Assembly: GCA_030248215.1 (NCBI GenBank)
Contig: JASANG010002871.1
Span: 248,001 to 312,000, forward strand
Direction of reading: 5' to 3'
Length of the DNA stretch: 64,000 nucleotides
From: Enoplolaimus lenunculus
Lineage: Eukaryota; Nematoda; Enoplea; Enoplida; Thoracostomopsidae
The position numbers and the translations under genes were made by a program. Shown here piece by piece: positions 11,400-23,370 of this stretch; within the stretch, counting starts at the first letter, position 1, and each line of letters opens with the position of its first letter. A model generated the notes under the pieces. The model was not told the origin of the DNA and did no database searches. It saw only the letters and a program-made list of their open reading frames with translations.

Positions 11400-12305
11400 T
11401 TGTACAATTCAACAATTTCGTTAGCTTATTTGGAGTCTTATACGCATAGTAACTAGTCCACTGAAACGTTCAACTATATGGTACTACAGTGTACATTTAA
11501 CTAAAACCGGTATAAAGATTTCTTACTGTCGTCTGGTGAGTCCTGTGGCGGCAGGAAAATTACTATACTTCTTGATCTGAAGGTTTTGCAATTTGAGAAC
11601 CAGAATTTCTACGGTGGTCAAAACGATTTCACGCTACGTCGAATAGCGTTCAATTCAATTGCTAACCAGAATGTTGTGTGAAAGCCAAAAAACACCAAGT
11701 TATGCTTATTAATATCGACGGAATAATTAAAATATATGCCAGCGTAAGGTTGAATTGAAATTCAAATTTCAAAATTTACAACTGCCAAATTCAACTGAAC
11801 TCTATTCGACGGTTTCAGGTAAGACGACTTGAAACGGTAACAAACAATAATCACCAGTGTACGCAGAAGCGTTCACTACAACAAGACAATGAGCATATAT
11901 TCCTACTCGAATCTTTCGGAGAGACGAACAAAAGCACTTGTATCAACTGTGGATTAACCTAGCGGCCGCTAAGGACAAAACAGCTACAGTTTTATACCGT
12001 CCCGCAATCAAATCCTGCCGACATCCGTCAATTTGACCACAATGGCAGCTCCTGAATACGCAGCATACGTTTGATTTGCAGCGACACCTGTTGGCTTATT
12101 GGTAAATTGTCTACAGCATTTATATATATAACGATTCGGGCATACCAACATTGTTCACAAAGTGGTTTACAACGCCATATCCGATTCGTTGACCGGAACG
12201 AAACGTAGTAACACCACAGTGAGTTATGAGCTTCATCAAAACATTGCACCAGTTTGCTGTTTTGACTTGAGTTAAAATGAATAATATCATATAAGTATTC
12301 TTTAA
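11400..12305. other. Gene-free stretch, partly unique
   Basis: Mixed composition. A minus-strand open frame at 12028-12318 with Trp/Cys-rich content was examined, but it has no splice or start support. Confidence 0.45.
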
Positions 12306-12457
12306 ATGTGTATGGCACCTATTACCAGCTAAACGTTTGGTTTTCTAACACGCGAACTCCTGCAAGTGCGGGTTGCAAAGTTTGCTGAGAAGTAGGAAAA
12401 TCAAATATAAACAGTGAAGACGTATCTCCAACTAGTGATAGGTGCTACATTTATATA
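12306..12457. repeat. TATCACCAGTT-type short element
   Basis: Inverted GGCACCTATTACCAG and CTAGTGATAGGTGC ends about 120 bases apart; an internally shortened relative. Confidence 0.4.
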
Positions 12458-12471
12458 TATATGTATATATA

Positions 12472-12695
12472 TACTGCAAAAAAATGGTGAGTGAAATTGA
12501 CTCTCTCCGAAATAGGTTTTTCCTGGACTACGCAAACTGAGTCAAAACTTGACTCCGGCTGAGTATAAATTCGACTCCGGCTGAGTCAAATTCGACTCAA
12601 TTTGACTCTGGCAGAGTCGAATTTTGACTCAGTTTGTGCAGTCAGGAAAAGCCTATTTCGGAGAGAGTCAATTTGACTCACCATTTTTTGCAGTG
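12472..12695. repeat. GAGTCAAATTGACTC palindromic MITE
   Basis: Full copy between ACTGCAAAAAAATGG and CCATTTTTTGCAGTG. Confidence 0.65.
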
Positions 12696-12917
12696 TGTGT
12701 ATATGGCATAAATATCTTTCTGGCATGACAGTAATGCATTGCTTGCCAATTTTATACCAAAAATCTAATTGTATATTGTTCGCATTTTACAGTGTTTTGC
12801 CAGTCATATTATGTTATCTGTTTTCAAATTGCATTCTGCAACGCTTTACTACGTTTTGCTCGCTGGCAACATGAGTTGATTCACTGAGTTTTTGGGGGCA
12901 TTCAAATAAGTTTATAT

Positions 12918-13230
12918 ACGTCAATGTTACTGTTGCAAAAAAGTTAGCCTCAAGCTTAACCTTAGTCTATTGCAGTCCAGCTGAACTGGACCAATGTATA
13001 GAACAGTGCGGTAACAGTAATATAAACATATTACTAAGCCTAAACCTGAACAAAAAATTAGTCTCAAGCTTAACCTTACTCTGTTGCAGTCCAGCTGACC
13101 TTGGCCAATGTATAGAACAGTGCCGCAAGAGTAATGTAAACATATTCCTAAGCCTAAACCTGAGCAAAAAAATTAGTCAAAAGCGTAAGCTTACTCTATT
13201 GCAGTCCCGCTGAAAAGCGTTCCTAACTGA
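12918..13230. repeat. TTAGGC-core MITE cluster
   Basis: Two or three overlapping copies: GACCAATGTATAGAACAGTGC at 12989 and GGCCAATGTATAGAACAGTGC at 13103, each preceded by TCTATTGCAGTCCAGCTGA and CTCTGTTGCAGTCCAGCTGA; a tandem array of element halves. Confidence 0.5.
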
Positions 13231-13597
13231 TTTTTGCAACGGCCGGAAGGTTTGATGATCAGCAATTACAAGTCTAAGTATTTTGACTAACAAAGATTTA
13301 TTGGTTTCGAAAGCTTAGAATGAGTAAAAACAACTACGAAAGCGTTGCATCTTTGACATGCAATAGTGTTGTTGTTAACGATGCTATGAATATATTTGTT
13401 CTATAAATTTGCAGGACTGTTTCCCAAATTATGATTTTAGCATTTTCTGTGCATTTTGTTGCGGTTACAAAAACGCGTTGCAACACTGAATTTGAAATGA
13501 TGTTAATGAATTTTCCGATTTTTGACATACTTACACTACGGAAACGAACAAGTAAGACCGTTTGGGACAAAATTTTTAGAATTTGTCACTAGCAGGA

Positions 13598-13813
13598 CCA
13601 TATTCTCAATTGTGTATAGCAACTGTCATCAGTTAGTAATAGGTTTTTAAACTCATTAACTATTGCAGTTGTTCAGCTCAAAATTTGGAGCAGGAGTAGA
13701 GTACAAATCATATGCGAAATATGCGCTGAATTTGGAGCCTCCGCAGCATTCACTGGTGCAAAAGTTACAAGACCTATCATAAACTAGTAACAGGTGGTAC
13801 ACTCATTTTTTGA
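13598..13813. repeat. TATCACCAGTT-type MITE
   Basis: Second copy of the family: GTGTATAGCAACTGTCATCAG at the left, its inverse near the right, GAGCTCAAAATTTGGAG inside. Confidence 0.5.
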
Positions 13814-13866
13814 ATGCGGACCCGAAGCTTGGTATGCAATGAGTGTATACTAATAATTAAGTTTTA

Positions 13867-14076
13867 CACAGCAAAAAATAGTGAGTCAAATTGACTCTCT
13901 CCGAAATAGGCTCTACGGGACTACACAAATTGAGTCAAAATTCGACTCCGGCAGAGTCAAGTTCGATTGACTGAGTCGCATGTTTGACTCTGACGGAGTC
14001 GAATTTCACCCAGTTTGTGTAGTCCCGTAGAGCCTATTTCGGAGAGAGTCAATTCGACTCACCATTTTTTGCAGTG
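13867..14076. repeat. GAGTCAAATTGACTC palindromic MITE
   Basis: Full copy flanked by TA at the left (TTTTA) and TA at the right, with AGGCTCTACGGGACTACAC arms. Confidence 0.65.
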
Positions 14077-14469
14077 TAAGGTTATTTTAAAAATTCCAAA
14101 ATTAACGTATGTTTTTGGGCTGGTTCGACAAGCAACCCATACTACTAAGGCTAGAAAATTTATAGAAGAGGCAGAAAAAAATTTGGTTGTATAGAATTGG
14201 TTCGATGCTATAGAAACTTTTTGGGCTGAGGAAATAAGGATATCCGCAGGAAGATGGCACATTGACTGCTTTTAGGATGAAGTCAGGGTTATGGGCGGGG
14301 ATTGAAGGGATATTGATTCCTCCCTAAAATTCGAACAGAGACGAGAAAAACGTCATTTAGTGGCTTCAGGATACCTTAATAAATCCTAATTTTCTTCGGA
14401 AACTTATGAACACAGTAGTGCAAAGTTTCAATATCTGTTCCGAATATGCCTTAACTTTTGCGTTGCATG

Positions 14470-14875
14470 CAGTGTGTAAACGGATAGTAAGAATAAATGG
14501 AAACGGACTCGGATAGTGATCAAAATATAACGGAAACGAAAAACGGATATTGAAGTATAAAAGTTTTAAAACTATTTTATGTTTCTGCCACCACAACTGA
14601 GGCATACAAGTATGGATAGAGTTTTGTAAAATTGTAAAGAAAACATAGGGGATGCACCGAAATGTTTAACTTTTTAGACAATTTCGTACTTTTTTGCTTC
14701 ATATCGCCCAATTTCAGCATATTTGTAATGAAAAATTGTGTGAAATATACGTGATTTATAACTCAATATGAGCTTAAAAATAACACAATTTCTGGTATTT
14801 CTATACCGGAAACAGAAACGGGCACCGCTTTTAACGTGAAACGGAAACGGATACTCGGTTACACCCTGGTCGCAG
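14470..14875. repeat. GGATATCCGTTTCCG-type element
   Basis: GTGTAAACGGATAGTAAG to ACGGATACTCGGTTACACCC with CGGAAACG words at both sides. Confidence 0.52.
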
Positions 14876-15002
14876 GTACTACAGTACAAGATTTGTTACA
14901 GAAATTTAGAATGTTTTTGAAATTGTTGGTTGTCAAATCACATATTTTTTGGTACCGTGCTTAACTTTTAACTCGCTGGAACCAACTATAATCCGTTCTT
15001 TC

Positions 15003-15160
15003 AGGCCCGTTGCCATCAGAACATATTGGGGTGGGGAGGCTAAACAATTTCAGGACTGGCACATGCAGTTGATTTCTGACGACTTGCAAGCTGGGCAAAA
15101 GGTTTCCAGGGGGCAGCCAAATTTTTTAGATGGACTGAGACCCCTGTATCTACGGGCTCG
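15003..15160. repeat. hAT-like CGTAGCC MITE, reverse, degraded
   Basis: CAGGCCCGTTGCCATCAG to GTATCTACGGGCTCG. Confidence 0.45.
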
Positions 15161-15529
15161 CGTTACTCGTTTTGTTACCATAATTAACCAGGGCTCAAAT
15201 TAAATAGCCATTTTGAAATCAGCCGTGTTTTACATAGAATAAACATTTAAGTCACTTAGGCTTGCGGGCCGCTTGTAGAATATTAGAATGACGTGTGCAC
15301 TGTAGGTGGCTGTGCCACTCTTAAATCATATTTCAAACTAAAAACTAAAACACAAACTAAAACCAAATCCCAAAAACAACACTGGATGAAATTTCGAAAA
15401 AAACTGTTGCAACTGCAACTTTACAGGTAACTTTATATGCCTTACATTACATATATAAATTGCAGTTCATTAGGAGCCAGGGGGAATCACCGCATGCATT
15501 CTCTTGTGCATACCGGCTGGCACTCATAG

Positions 15530-15690
15530 CGGGCTCGTAGCCTAACGAGCGTCAGTATGGACGAATTCCACCTGGAAGAATTTTGTCCTGTCTAGAAAAT
15601 TTTCAACCTTGCTTGTAAGTCATCGAAAACATTTGTATGCCCCTCCTGAAAAATGTTTAGCTCCGCAAGTTGATCTGGCTACCTGCGTGC
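15530..15690. repeat. hAT-like CGTAGCC MITE
   Basis: CGGGCTCGTAGCCTAACG to GATCTGGCTACCTGCGTG; flanks CTCATAG and CACATAG. Confidence 0.52.
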
Positions 15691-15925
15691 CACATAGTCA
15701 CCTTAGTTAAAACAGAGGTAAAACGTGCCCGATCTCATTGCTCTGGTATTAAAAATTTTGTGCTTTGGTATTTTATTTTGTCTGCTGCTTTGCTAGTTTG
15801 ACCTGCTATTATCTACCTTCATCATGCACTTCTTGTCATCCTTAAATGGGGCCGATGTTACTTTTACCGCTGTACGTTAAGCATATTCGTAAGCCTAAGA
15901 AAAAATATAGTCTAAACTCTGTACA

Positions 15926-15998
<73 letters not shown>

Positions 15999-16022
15999 TA
16001 TTTATATATATATATATATATT
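15926..16022. repeat. (AC)n(TA)n microsatellite
   Basis: CACACACA run followed by about 80 bases of TA repeats with a GATATT break. Confidence 0.85.
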
Positions 16023-16244
16023 AGAAGGTAAAAAATGAGATGTACGCCACAAAATAGCTGCTGGAGTTACTAAAAATACACACTTCCAAAATTAGAGTCC
16101 ATATCCCTAATTAGAGTTCGTATTCAGATAAAGTCTAAAATATTTAATTATGGCCCATTACCGTAATTCGATTACGCAAATGCTAAGACAAAAGTGAACG
16201 TTGAGAGGCTCAAATGACAAAAAATCATTGGGTCGATATTAAAG

Positions 16245-16604
16245 GAAGTACCATATTGGCAGGCGGAACTCACAAATCTCTGTTTTTGCAACGCTTAGGC
16301 TGAGGCTTAGGCTTACGAATACGCTAAATGTACACTGTCAATTTCAGTCAGTTGATTTTAACTCAGAATGAGTTATATCACTCAATCTGAGTTAGGACTA
16401 TCAGAACTCAGCGTTCTGATTCAATTCAACTCATTCTAATTTAATTAAGCAACTGAGCCAAAACCAACTCAGAGTGAGAATCAACTCAACTCATATTGAG
16501 TTAATGATTAATAATATTAATTCAAAAATAACTAACTCACTTGTTGAGTTGATTAATCAACTCATTACAATTTACAGTATACTGTTACGCCCGTTTAAGT
16601 AACA
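16245..16604. repeat. TTAGGC-core MITE interrupted by a CACTGTAAATTCC MITE
   Basis: Host AATACGCTAAATG-TA resumes as TA-CTGTTACGCCCG after the guest (16333-16579); intact relatives read TCTACTGTTACGCCC at this place, so the guest duplicated TA. Confidence 0.68.
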
Positions 16605-16968
16605 TTGGCCTTTTATTGTAATATTTCTAAAACTCAAATATTGTTTCTGTATTTTCCATAACTCCAACTATTTGGCTTGATTTCGCATTAATTTTATGCT
16701 TCAACGTTTTGTTTCAGCAGCTTGCAGTATAAAATGGTACAATATTTTGGTTACAGTATTTTAGTTGAAACTCGTAATCAAATAAGTTGTATTATGCTTA
16801 TACTCGAAGCCCATTTGCAAACTACAGCTTATGGTTTTTTAAACTACATCCCTTCTAATAATGTATTTTTGTCCCTATACTGATTATACGTCAGCGATCA
16901 ATTCATTTAGCGACCCTTGTACACTTTCCTTTTCAAGCATAAAGCGTAATCTTTAGGTTTTGCCTAAA

Positions 16969-17175
16969 CACTGCAAAAAATGGTGAGTCAAATTGACTCT
17001 CCGAAATAGGCTCTACGGGACTACACAAACTGAGTCAAATTCGACTCCGCCAGAGTTAAATTCGACTCGCTAAATCGCACGTTTGACTCTGGCGGAGTCG
17101 AATTTGACTCAGTTTGTGCAGTCCCGTAGAGCCTATTTCGGAGAGAGTCAAATTGACTCACCATTTTTTGCAATG
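16969..17175. repeat. GAGTCAAATTGACTC palindromic MITE
   Basis: Full copy with AGGCTCTACGGGACTACAC arms. Confidence 0.65.
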
Positions 17176-17462
17176 AAAGTGATAGCCTATTAAGCCTATT
17201 CCTAAGCCTAAAGCAGTACTTGCAAAACGCTGTATTTATGCTTTTAGTTGCTGTTGCTTATTAGAAGCCTGGTGTATATGCGCGTATATGTTTGCATTTT
17301 TTATGTTGTTTTATTAAGACTTCAAATGCGGGAAACTATTGCAATTATTTACATTTTAGTTGTTTTTTCGCCTTTTGATATAAATCTTTTGTCACGGATG
17401 AAGCCATACACAAAAATGTTTACCCGATCTGTGCTTATCACAAGTGAGATTACGAATTTTCG

Positions 17463-17612
17463 GGCCCATGTTTACTTTAAGGGGCGTCCAAGTTTCTGGT
17501 AGGTCTATAAAAGAGTAAGGTTAGAGTCTAGATTACATTTTTTGCTTAGGCTTAGGCTTAGGCTTAGGAACACATTTGTGCAACGATTAGGCTTAGGCAT
17601 AGGTTTCGAGTG
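17463..17612. repeat. TTAGGC-core MITE, TTACTTT subtype, truncated
   Basis: GGGCCCATGTTTACTTTAAGGGG start and TTAGGCTTAGGCTTAGG core; right terminus absent. Confidence 0.5.
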
Positions 17613-17777
17613 GTCAATAGCTTAACCCATTTGAAATTTTTTTTGTTTTAAAATGATGAGGTCCCTACTGTATAATATTATACTTTTGGGCGGTTCATTC
17701 AATTTCGCTTTGATCTGTTGTGTCTGCTGGTTTTAGCTAACAAATTTCACTTGCGGCGATATTTTGTTTCAACTGTA

Positions 17778-17979
17778 CAGTGCAAAAAATGATGAGTCAA
17801 ATTGACTCTCTCCGAAATAGGCTTTTCCGGACTATACAAACTGAGTCAAAATTCGACTCCGCCAGTGTCAAATACGAGTCTAATTTAACTCTGACGGAGC
17901 CGAATTTTGACTCAGTTTGTGTAGTCAGCAAAAGCCTCACTCGGAGAGAGTCAATTTGACTCACCATTTTTTGCAGTGT
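17778..17979. repeat. GAGTCAAATTGACTC palindromic MITE
   Basis: Full copy, TA on both sides of the CAGTG...CAGTG ends. Confidence 0.65.
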
Positions 17980-18243
17980 AAGGTGTGGGGTCCAAATTGA
18001 ACATCAAACTGCGTTGACCAGAAGGCATATATAGGAATGCGCGTTCTAAGAATTGCTACGGGCGCGGCCGTTTTGGTTTAGAAAGAAAGATAAGATGAGT
18101 GTTAAAGGTTAGAAAAAATACGTTTTCGCTTTTGGCAGTGTGCTTTCTAAATTTTTCGTTTTTATACGCGAGTTAGAACGACAGAGCAAGAAAATTTGAA
18201 TTTTTGTATGGAATATGAAGGACAGTTTAAGCTGATCCGTTAG

Positions 18244-18529
18244 GGTTTATTAGCTATAACTATGATTAGAAAATTTTTTGCCACTCAAGTAAGTGCACTG
18301 CAAAAAAATGGTGTGTCAAATTGACTCACTTAATTTGACTCACCATTTTTTGCAGTGCACTTACTTGAGTGACAAAAGTTTTTCTAATCATAGTTATAGC
18401 TAATAAACCCAGCGGATTTATAAGCTATAACTATGATTAGAAAAATTTTTGTCACTCGAGTAAGTGCACTGCAAAAAAATGGTGTGTCAAATTGACTCGC
18501 TTAATTTGACTCACCATTTTTTTGCAGTG
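18244..18529. repeat. Large palindrome with two mini-MITEs
   Basis: Sequence AGCTATAACTATGATTAGAA...CACTCAAGTAAGTG leads into a 62-bp mini copy (18296-18357) of the CACTGCAAAAAATGG family, then returns as its inverse, CACTTACTTGAGTGAC...TAGTTATAGCT. A third, direct copy of the arm with another mini-MITE (18467-18529) follows. The arm is about 80 bp. Confidence 0.65.
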
Positions 18530-19460
18530 TATCGTTCCTGTTGAAATAGGTATTTCATAATGGAGAGCACACTTTATAGCAAGTTTTTAAGTTATAAATA
18601 CCTTTGCAGTTGTATTTATGTCTTGACTTCAATTTTTTTAAGGTACAGAGGCTAGAAAACGCATTATTGGTTATCGCCTGGTGAAGGATTAAAACCAACA
18701 TTTTGAAAGCTTTTCTGAATCGGACTTTTTGAAAAATTACAACTCGAAATCAAATAGCAGCAGTGGAAAATCATGCTTAAGTGTCATATGCGCTGTCCGA
18801 AGTATTTAAGATTATTTTAAAACGAAGAATTTTGTGAATTATGAGCAAGAAGTCGCAGAAATTATTTTGTTTTAAAAAGTTATTTTGTCGTTGAATTTTC
18901 AAGAAATACCAAAAAATTTGTTAAAATTTTCACGAAAAAATTATTCTTTTTTTGAGCAAATATAAACATTTGATTTGGAGATATCAGGCGAGATTTTTGA
19001 TCAGCCCGAGTGGTATTCAAGAACAAGGCGTACTCCGCTGATGTGTTAGTCAGGGAATGGTCAGTGTTTAAACGCATTTCTGCTGCATCCAAACCAGTTG
19101 CTTTCTTATTTCTGTATATCTGAGTTTACTTGTAATTTTGTGTGACCACAATGGTATAGCGCTATTGGCACAACCAATTACTAAATTAAATTAAATTTTC
19201 GAAGCTAAAGATAAACAAATCACAACAATTTGAGGGTGTATTATGTTTCATTAAATTAGTAATAGGGCCTAGTTTTGGCATCCCGAACTATATGGTAATC
19301 GTAAGCCATTTGTTAGGGTTTGGTTAACTCACAATTGATCGCGTATCCCTTCTTTTTCATTTTTTTTGCATTGGATTAATAAATTGACGCAATCTTGGTC
19401 CTGGTAATTAAAAATGCCTTGTGATCAAAATTTAGAGAGCTAACCGTACAGTAACAAATT
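18530..19460. other. Gene-free AT-rich stretch
   Basis: No repeat-family ends, no exon with supporting splice sites. Confidence 0.5.
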
Positions 19461-19463
19461 TTG

Positions 19464-19513
19464 GAGGTCCCACCGAGATTTGAACTCGGGTCGCTGGATT
19501 CATAGTGGACATC
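19464..19513 (-). pseudogene. tRNA-Gln-like 3' half
   Basis: Minus strand reads ...TATGAATCCAGCG, then a perfect five-pair T-arm CCGAG-TTCAAAT-CTCGG, then TGGGACCT. This matches the 3' half of tRNA-Gln; the 5' half (D-arm, acceptor 5' strand) is absent, and the anticodon loop is altered. A retroposed or truncated tRNA fragment. Confidence 0.55.
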
Positions 19514-19566
19514 TCAATCGAAGTCAAAGTCAGAGGCTGGCCAGGGTATAATTACTTGACATCTCG

Positions 19567-19620
19567 TAGGTGCAGTGGTCAGTTCAGCAATCTGAACGTT
19601 ATGCGCGTTTTGCGCACCTA
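19567..19620. other. Compact stem-loop with nested hairpins
   Basis: Ends TAGGTGC and GCACCTA pair over 7 bases. Inside are GTTCAG-CAAT-CTGAAC and TGCGC-GTTTT-GCGCA hairpins; the second competes with the outer stem. Close to the tRNA-Gln fragment; it could be part of the same element. Confidence 0.35.
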
Positions 19621-20113
19621 ACGCCATAGTCATGCCTCAAAGACTAGCCTTCTCCGTTGTATCATCAAGAGCCCTGATAAGTTCGTTGAAAATTTAGCTA
19701 CACGCCTTAGTTTTTGTTTGTTATGCCCAATACTCGGAGATTCAAGCGTTATCACAGCTCCGCGTTGATGAGGATTATGGGTCAGGGGTAGGTTAGCTAC
19801 TTGCTCTGAATCCCCAAAAGTAGAGACTTTTGAGGAAGTGACTGAACAGGCTCGGTTTAAATCTCGGCACCTTTTTGGTCCCCTTCCTCCTGTTTTGCAG
19901 AACACAAATTACAACAAGCACAACATCGAAGCCAGCGGTTGTGCAGTGTACAAAAGACAAACACCTGGACCGACACAAACGAATAACAACCCTAAGGTAA
20001 TATATAACTTATAATATCCGGAAATGGTAACTCAAAAGTTGTTTGGGATACTGCCAGCATCGATATCTCACGCTTAAAGCTGTACAAACTTAAGTTCGGT
20101 TCATATTCAACGG

Positions 20114-20285
20114 CAATGGCGGATGCATGGGGGGCCACCCCGGCCGTGGCCCCCCCAACAGCATCTCGACAAAAATTCTATACCAATTTTGTGACAATAG
20201 TTCGTGGTTTGTGTATGGGTCAAAAGTAAGTTTATTACCTGTGAAATTTTGGCCCCCCCATTTTGAGATCCTGGATCCGCCACTG
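20114..20285. repeat. hAT-like CAGTGGCGGATCC MITE, perfect 8-bp duplication
   Basis: 172 bp, CAATGGCGGATGCATGG to CTGGATCCGCCACTG, flanked by TTCAACGG at 20106-20113 and 20286-20293. Confidence 0.75.
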
Positions 20286-20612
20286 TTCAACGGTCTCAAT
20301 ATTTCGCCAATTTGAATGTACTATGCTGTTAATGTGTAATGAAAAAATATAATATAATTGGCGAAGCTATTGCCAAAAATTTCAACAGCTCGGGTATTCG
20401 AAGATGAGATGGCGCCGCAAAACAAGTATAACGCCATCCTAAGAGGTTTCGTAGTTATACGAAGACCGCAAAGAGTTAACTTGCGTAGCAAAAAATGATT
20501 TTGTTATATTATTAATGTTATTGTTCTATGTACAAGCTTGCCATGTGTACTTAAAGTTTGTAAATGTTGCATATTGTTTTTACTGGTCGCTTTACTTGGA
20601 TTTTGAGATTCA

Positions 20613-20821
20613 GGCCAATGTAAAGAACAGTGGCGGAACAGTATTATAAACTAATTCCTAAACATAAAGCCTAAGCGTAAGCCTAAGCCTAAGCGTAAAA
20701 ATGAGCATATCCCTAAGCCTAAGCCAAAGCTTAAGCCAAACAACAAAATTAGTCTAAAGCTGAAGCTTACTCTATTCTAGTCCCACAGAAAAACGTTCCG
20801 CCCCTGATTTTTACATGGGCC
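20613..20821. repeat. TTAGGC-core MITE with 8-bp target duplication
   Basis: GGCCAATGTAAAGAACAG to TTTTTACATGGGCC, flanked by GAGATTCA and GAGATTCT. Confidence 0.7.
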
Positions 20822-20892
20822 GAGATTCTTAACGTTCATGTCTTACGCAATTAACGCCATTACAAAAATTGTTAAAGTCACAGATGCTTCAT

Positions 20893-21051
20893 ACTGCCCC
20901 GTTGCTTGACGGGGGGGGCGGAGGGCTCAGTGCCTCCTGGAAGAATTTTATCACCTCTAAAAAATTTTCAATCTTGCTTGTATTTAATCGAAAACATCTC
21001 GTATACCCCTTCTTAAATGTATTTCGCCCGCTAGCAAGCTACGCTATCTAC
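20893..21051. repeat. hAT-like CGTAGCC MITE, degraded
   Basis: CCCCGTTGCTTGACGGGG start, TTTTCAATCTTGCTTGTA middle, CTATCTACGGGTGTG end. Confidence 0.42.
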
Positions 21052-21466
21052 GGGTGTGTCTTTGAGGTGTAAGCACAAATTTTTATGATTGCATATAAAC
21101 TGAGTACGGAACGACACATTAGCTTTTATTTTTTTGTCTTTGCAGCTGCCTAAGTAGGTCAGGGGGCAAACAGACCAAAAACTCATGAATATAGGACAGA
21201 CCAGGACAACACTATCGACCCACGTGTAATTTCTTACCTTGGGCATAGATTAATGCTAGTGTTTGGAATCAGACTTAAGTTTAGATTCTGTTTAGAATCC
21301 AGAATTGAGGTTTTAGTACAAACCTACTCTATCTGGCTTCTAGCTCGCTTCGCTCGCGAGTTTGGGGCCCGCCACCCTGGAATTTGAGGGTAGCCCCCAC
21401 CCCTGCCTGCTCCGGCACTGGCTGTTAGGTGCTACTTTTTGGGTTTGTTGGATTATATTGTCCGTA

Positions 21467-21562
21467 CACTGTAAAAAAATGGGGAGTCAAATTGACTCTC
21501 TCGGAAACATGCTTTTCCTGACTACACAAACTGAGTCAAATTTGACTCCGCCCGAGTCAACA
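21467..21562. repeat. GAGTCAAATTGACTC MITE, left half
   Basis: Starts TACACTGTAAAAAAATGG and stops after the central GACTCCGCC; the right arm is missing. Confidence 0.5.
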
Positions 21563-21911
21563 GTGAAGGATATTATAATAAACAAAATTTCCAGATGCCG
21601 GGAAAAAGTAGTTGGAATAATAGTAAATCAGGCTCGATCGACCTGATTGGCCAAAATACCTAAAATTTCAAAGTAAATTTTTGCACCAATTTTGTTTGGG
21701 TACAATTTTACGAAACCTTTAGAAAATGTGTTGTCGTGTTTACCGCTGAATTATCATTGCAATAAGTTTTGTTTTGTCGCAATATTTCATTAGCAAATTA
21801 TACCATATATTGTGCGATTGTGTTGTTGGTTGTCAATAAATTTATTTCGTTTTCAACCGGTTTCCTTTAGTTTGTCGTACAAAAACTAAATTTCAATCTT
21901 CTGCAACTATT

Positions 21912-22182
21912 TTAACCCTTTCTCACATGAATATTTTCTATTTCCCCTGAGACCTACTTTTATGCTAGGATTCGAACTCCAATGACTGGAGTGGGAGGTG
22001 TATACCATCACCACTCAACTATAGGAGCTTGACGCTCGAGCCCTATTGGGCTCTCACGTCTTGTGGTGATTTAGTACTATGTATACGTGTTGCAATTGTT
22101 AAACACGATGCGATATATATTACTTAACGTATATACACTGCGCTGAGTTGACTATAAGCAACTCAATGTGAGAAGGGGTTAA
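21912..22182. repeat. piggyBac-like TTAA MITE with tRNA-like segment
   Basis: TTAACCCTTTCTCACATGAA at the left and TGTGAGAAGGGGTTAA at the right, TTAA at both edges; inside, the reverse of GTTCGAATCC and TAGTTGAGTGGTGATGG. Confidence 0.68.
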
Positions 22183-22939
22183 CTAGTAAAATTCTTAGAA
22201 ATTTTGCCAAAATATGGCACAGATTTTGAAGGCTCAGCATATTTAATGAACAGCATTTTTTGCAACGTTTTTTGCAGGCGAAACAAACTCTGAAATGAAT
22301 TTATTAGTGCAGTAAATCGCTATCAGTAAAAACGCATTTTAGCGTTTGTCAAAGTTCAATTTTTGCAAGCACTCAACGTATTTTAAACGAGACAGGCATT
22401 TTGTATTTTTGACTCAATTGTTTAATATTTAATGTCCCGCATGGTATGCGACATTCGAGAGGTAATTTTATTATTTAACACTTTTTGACCCTAAACTTTT
22501 GATGAATTCAAAATTTCAGAAAGCTACAAAATTTAATACCGCAGAAATTTCAGAACTCAGACTATTTTTGCAAACGCTACTGGAAAGGGTTAACCCGGTT
22601 CGAAAATTTCGAGGCTGGAATAGCTTTTATGCCGTGATGTATTCAGCACAATTACGATCGTGGTCGCAGCCTATCAGCTATTCGTTTGAAATATTTTAAA
22701 AACTGATGCAGAACATGCATATATAATGTCGCTCATACAATTACAGTCTTGCAGTCCGCGCACATAATCTCATCTCCCCAAAAAATTAATGGCTTGTCCG
22801 GTTTATGTTTTATCGAAACTCTTTACTTTCTAATGTTATCATAGCTAGTCGTGGACATCAGAATTTAGCGGAAACTATCCGGTCAAGACTGTTTTGCGTA
22901 ACACTATCTACGACATTGAAATGTTTGAAAAACAGACAC
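22183..22939. other. Gene-free stretch
   Basis: Low-GC unique sequence; only short frames. Confidence 0.45.
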
Positions 22940-23370
22940 CTTAACCGGTAAATTCAATTTTTAGCGAGAAAATTCAAATTTTCGCTGAGAAATTAGAATT
23001 TTTGCGAGAAAATTTAAATTTTAGCAGCAAATTCAAATTTTGTTATGAAAATTCAAATTTTGGTGGGAAAATTAAATTTTGGTGGGAAATTTTCATTTCG
23101 GCTGGAAATTCAAATTTTGGCCGGAAATTCAAGTTTTGGTGGGAAAATTCAAATTTTAATAAAGAAATTCAAATTCGGCGGTAAAATACAATGTTTAATT
23201 TAAAATTCTGGCGGGAAAATTAAATTTTTGGGGAAATTCAAATTTGGCGGGACAAAATTTAATTTTTGGCGGGAAATTCGGATTTTGACAGGAAAATTCA
23301 TCTTTGGTGGGAAATTCAAATTTTGGCGGGAAAATGAAATTTTTTCCGGTAAATTCCATTTTAGCACGAG
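22940..23370. repeat. Degenerate tandem repeat, about 18-20 bp unit
   Basis: Some 20 variants of GGCGGGAAAATTCAAATTTT in a row, each differing by a few bases; old array. Confidence 0.65.

Noticed and set aside
12028-12318. Minus-strand 96-codon frame
   Set aside because: No acceptor or donor in phase with a neighbour and no recognisable domain; another frame in the same bases looks equally good.
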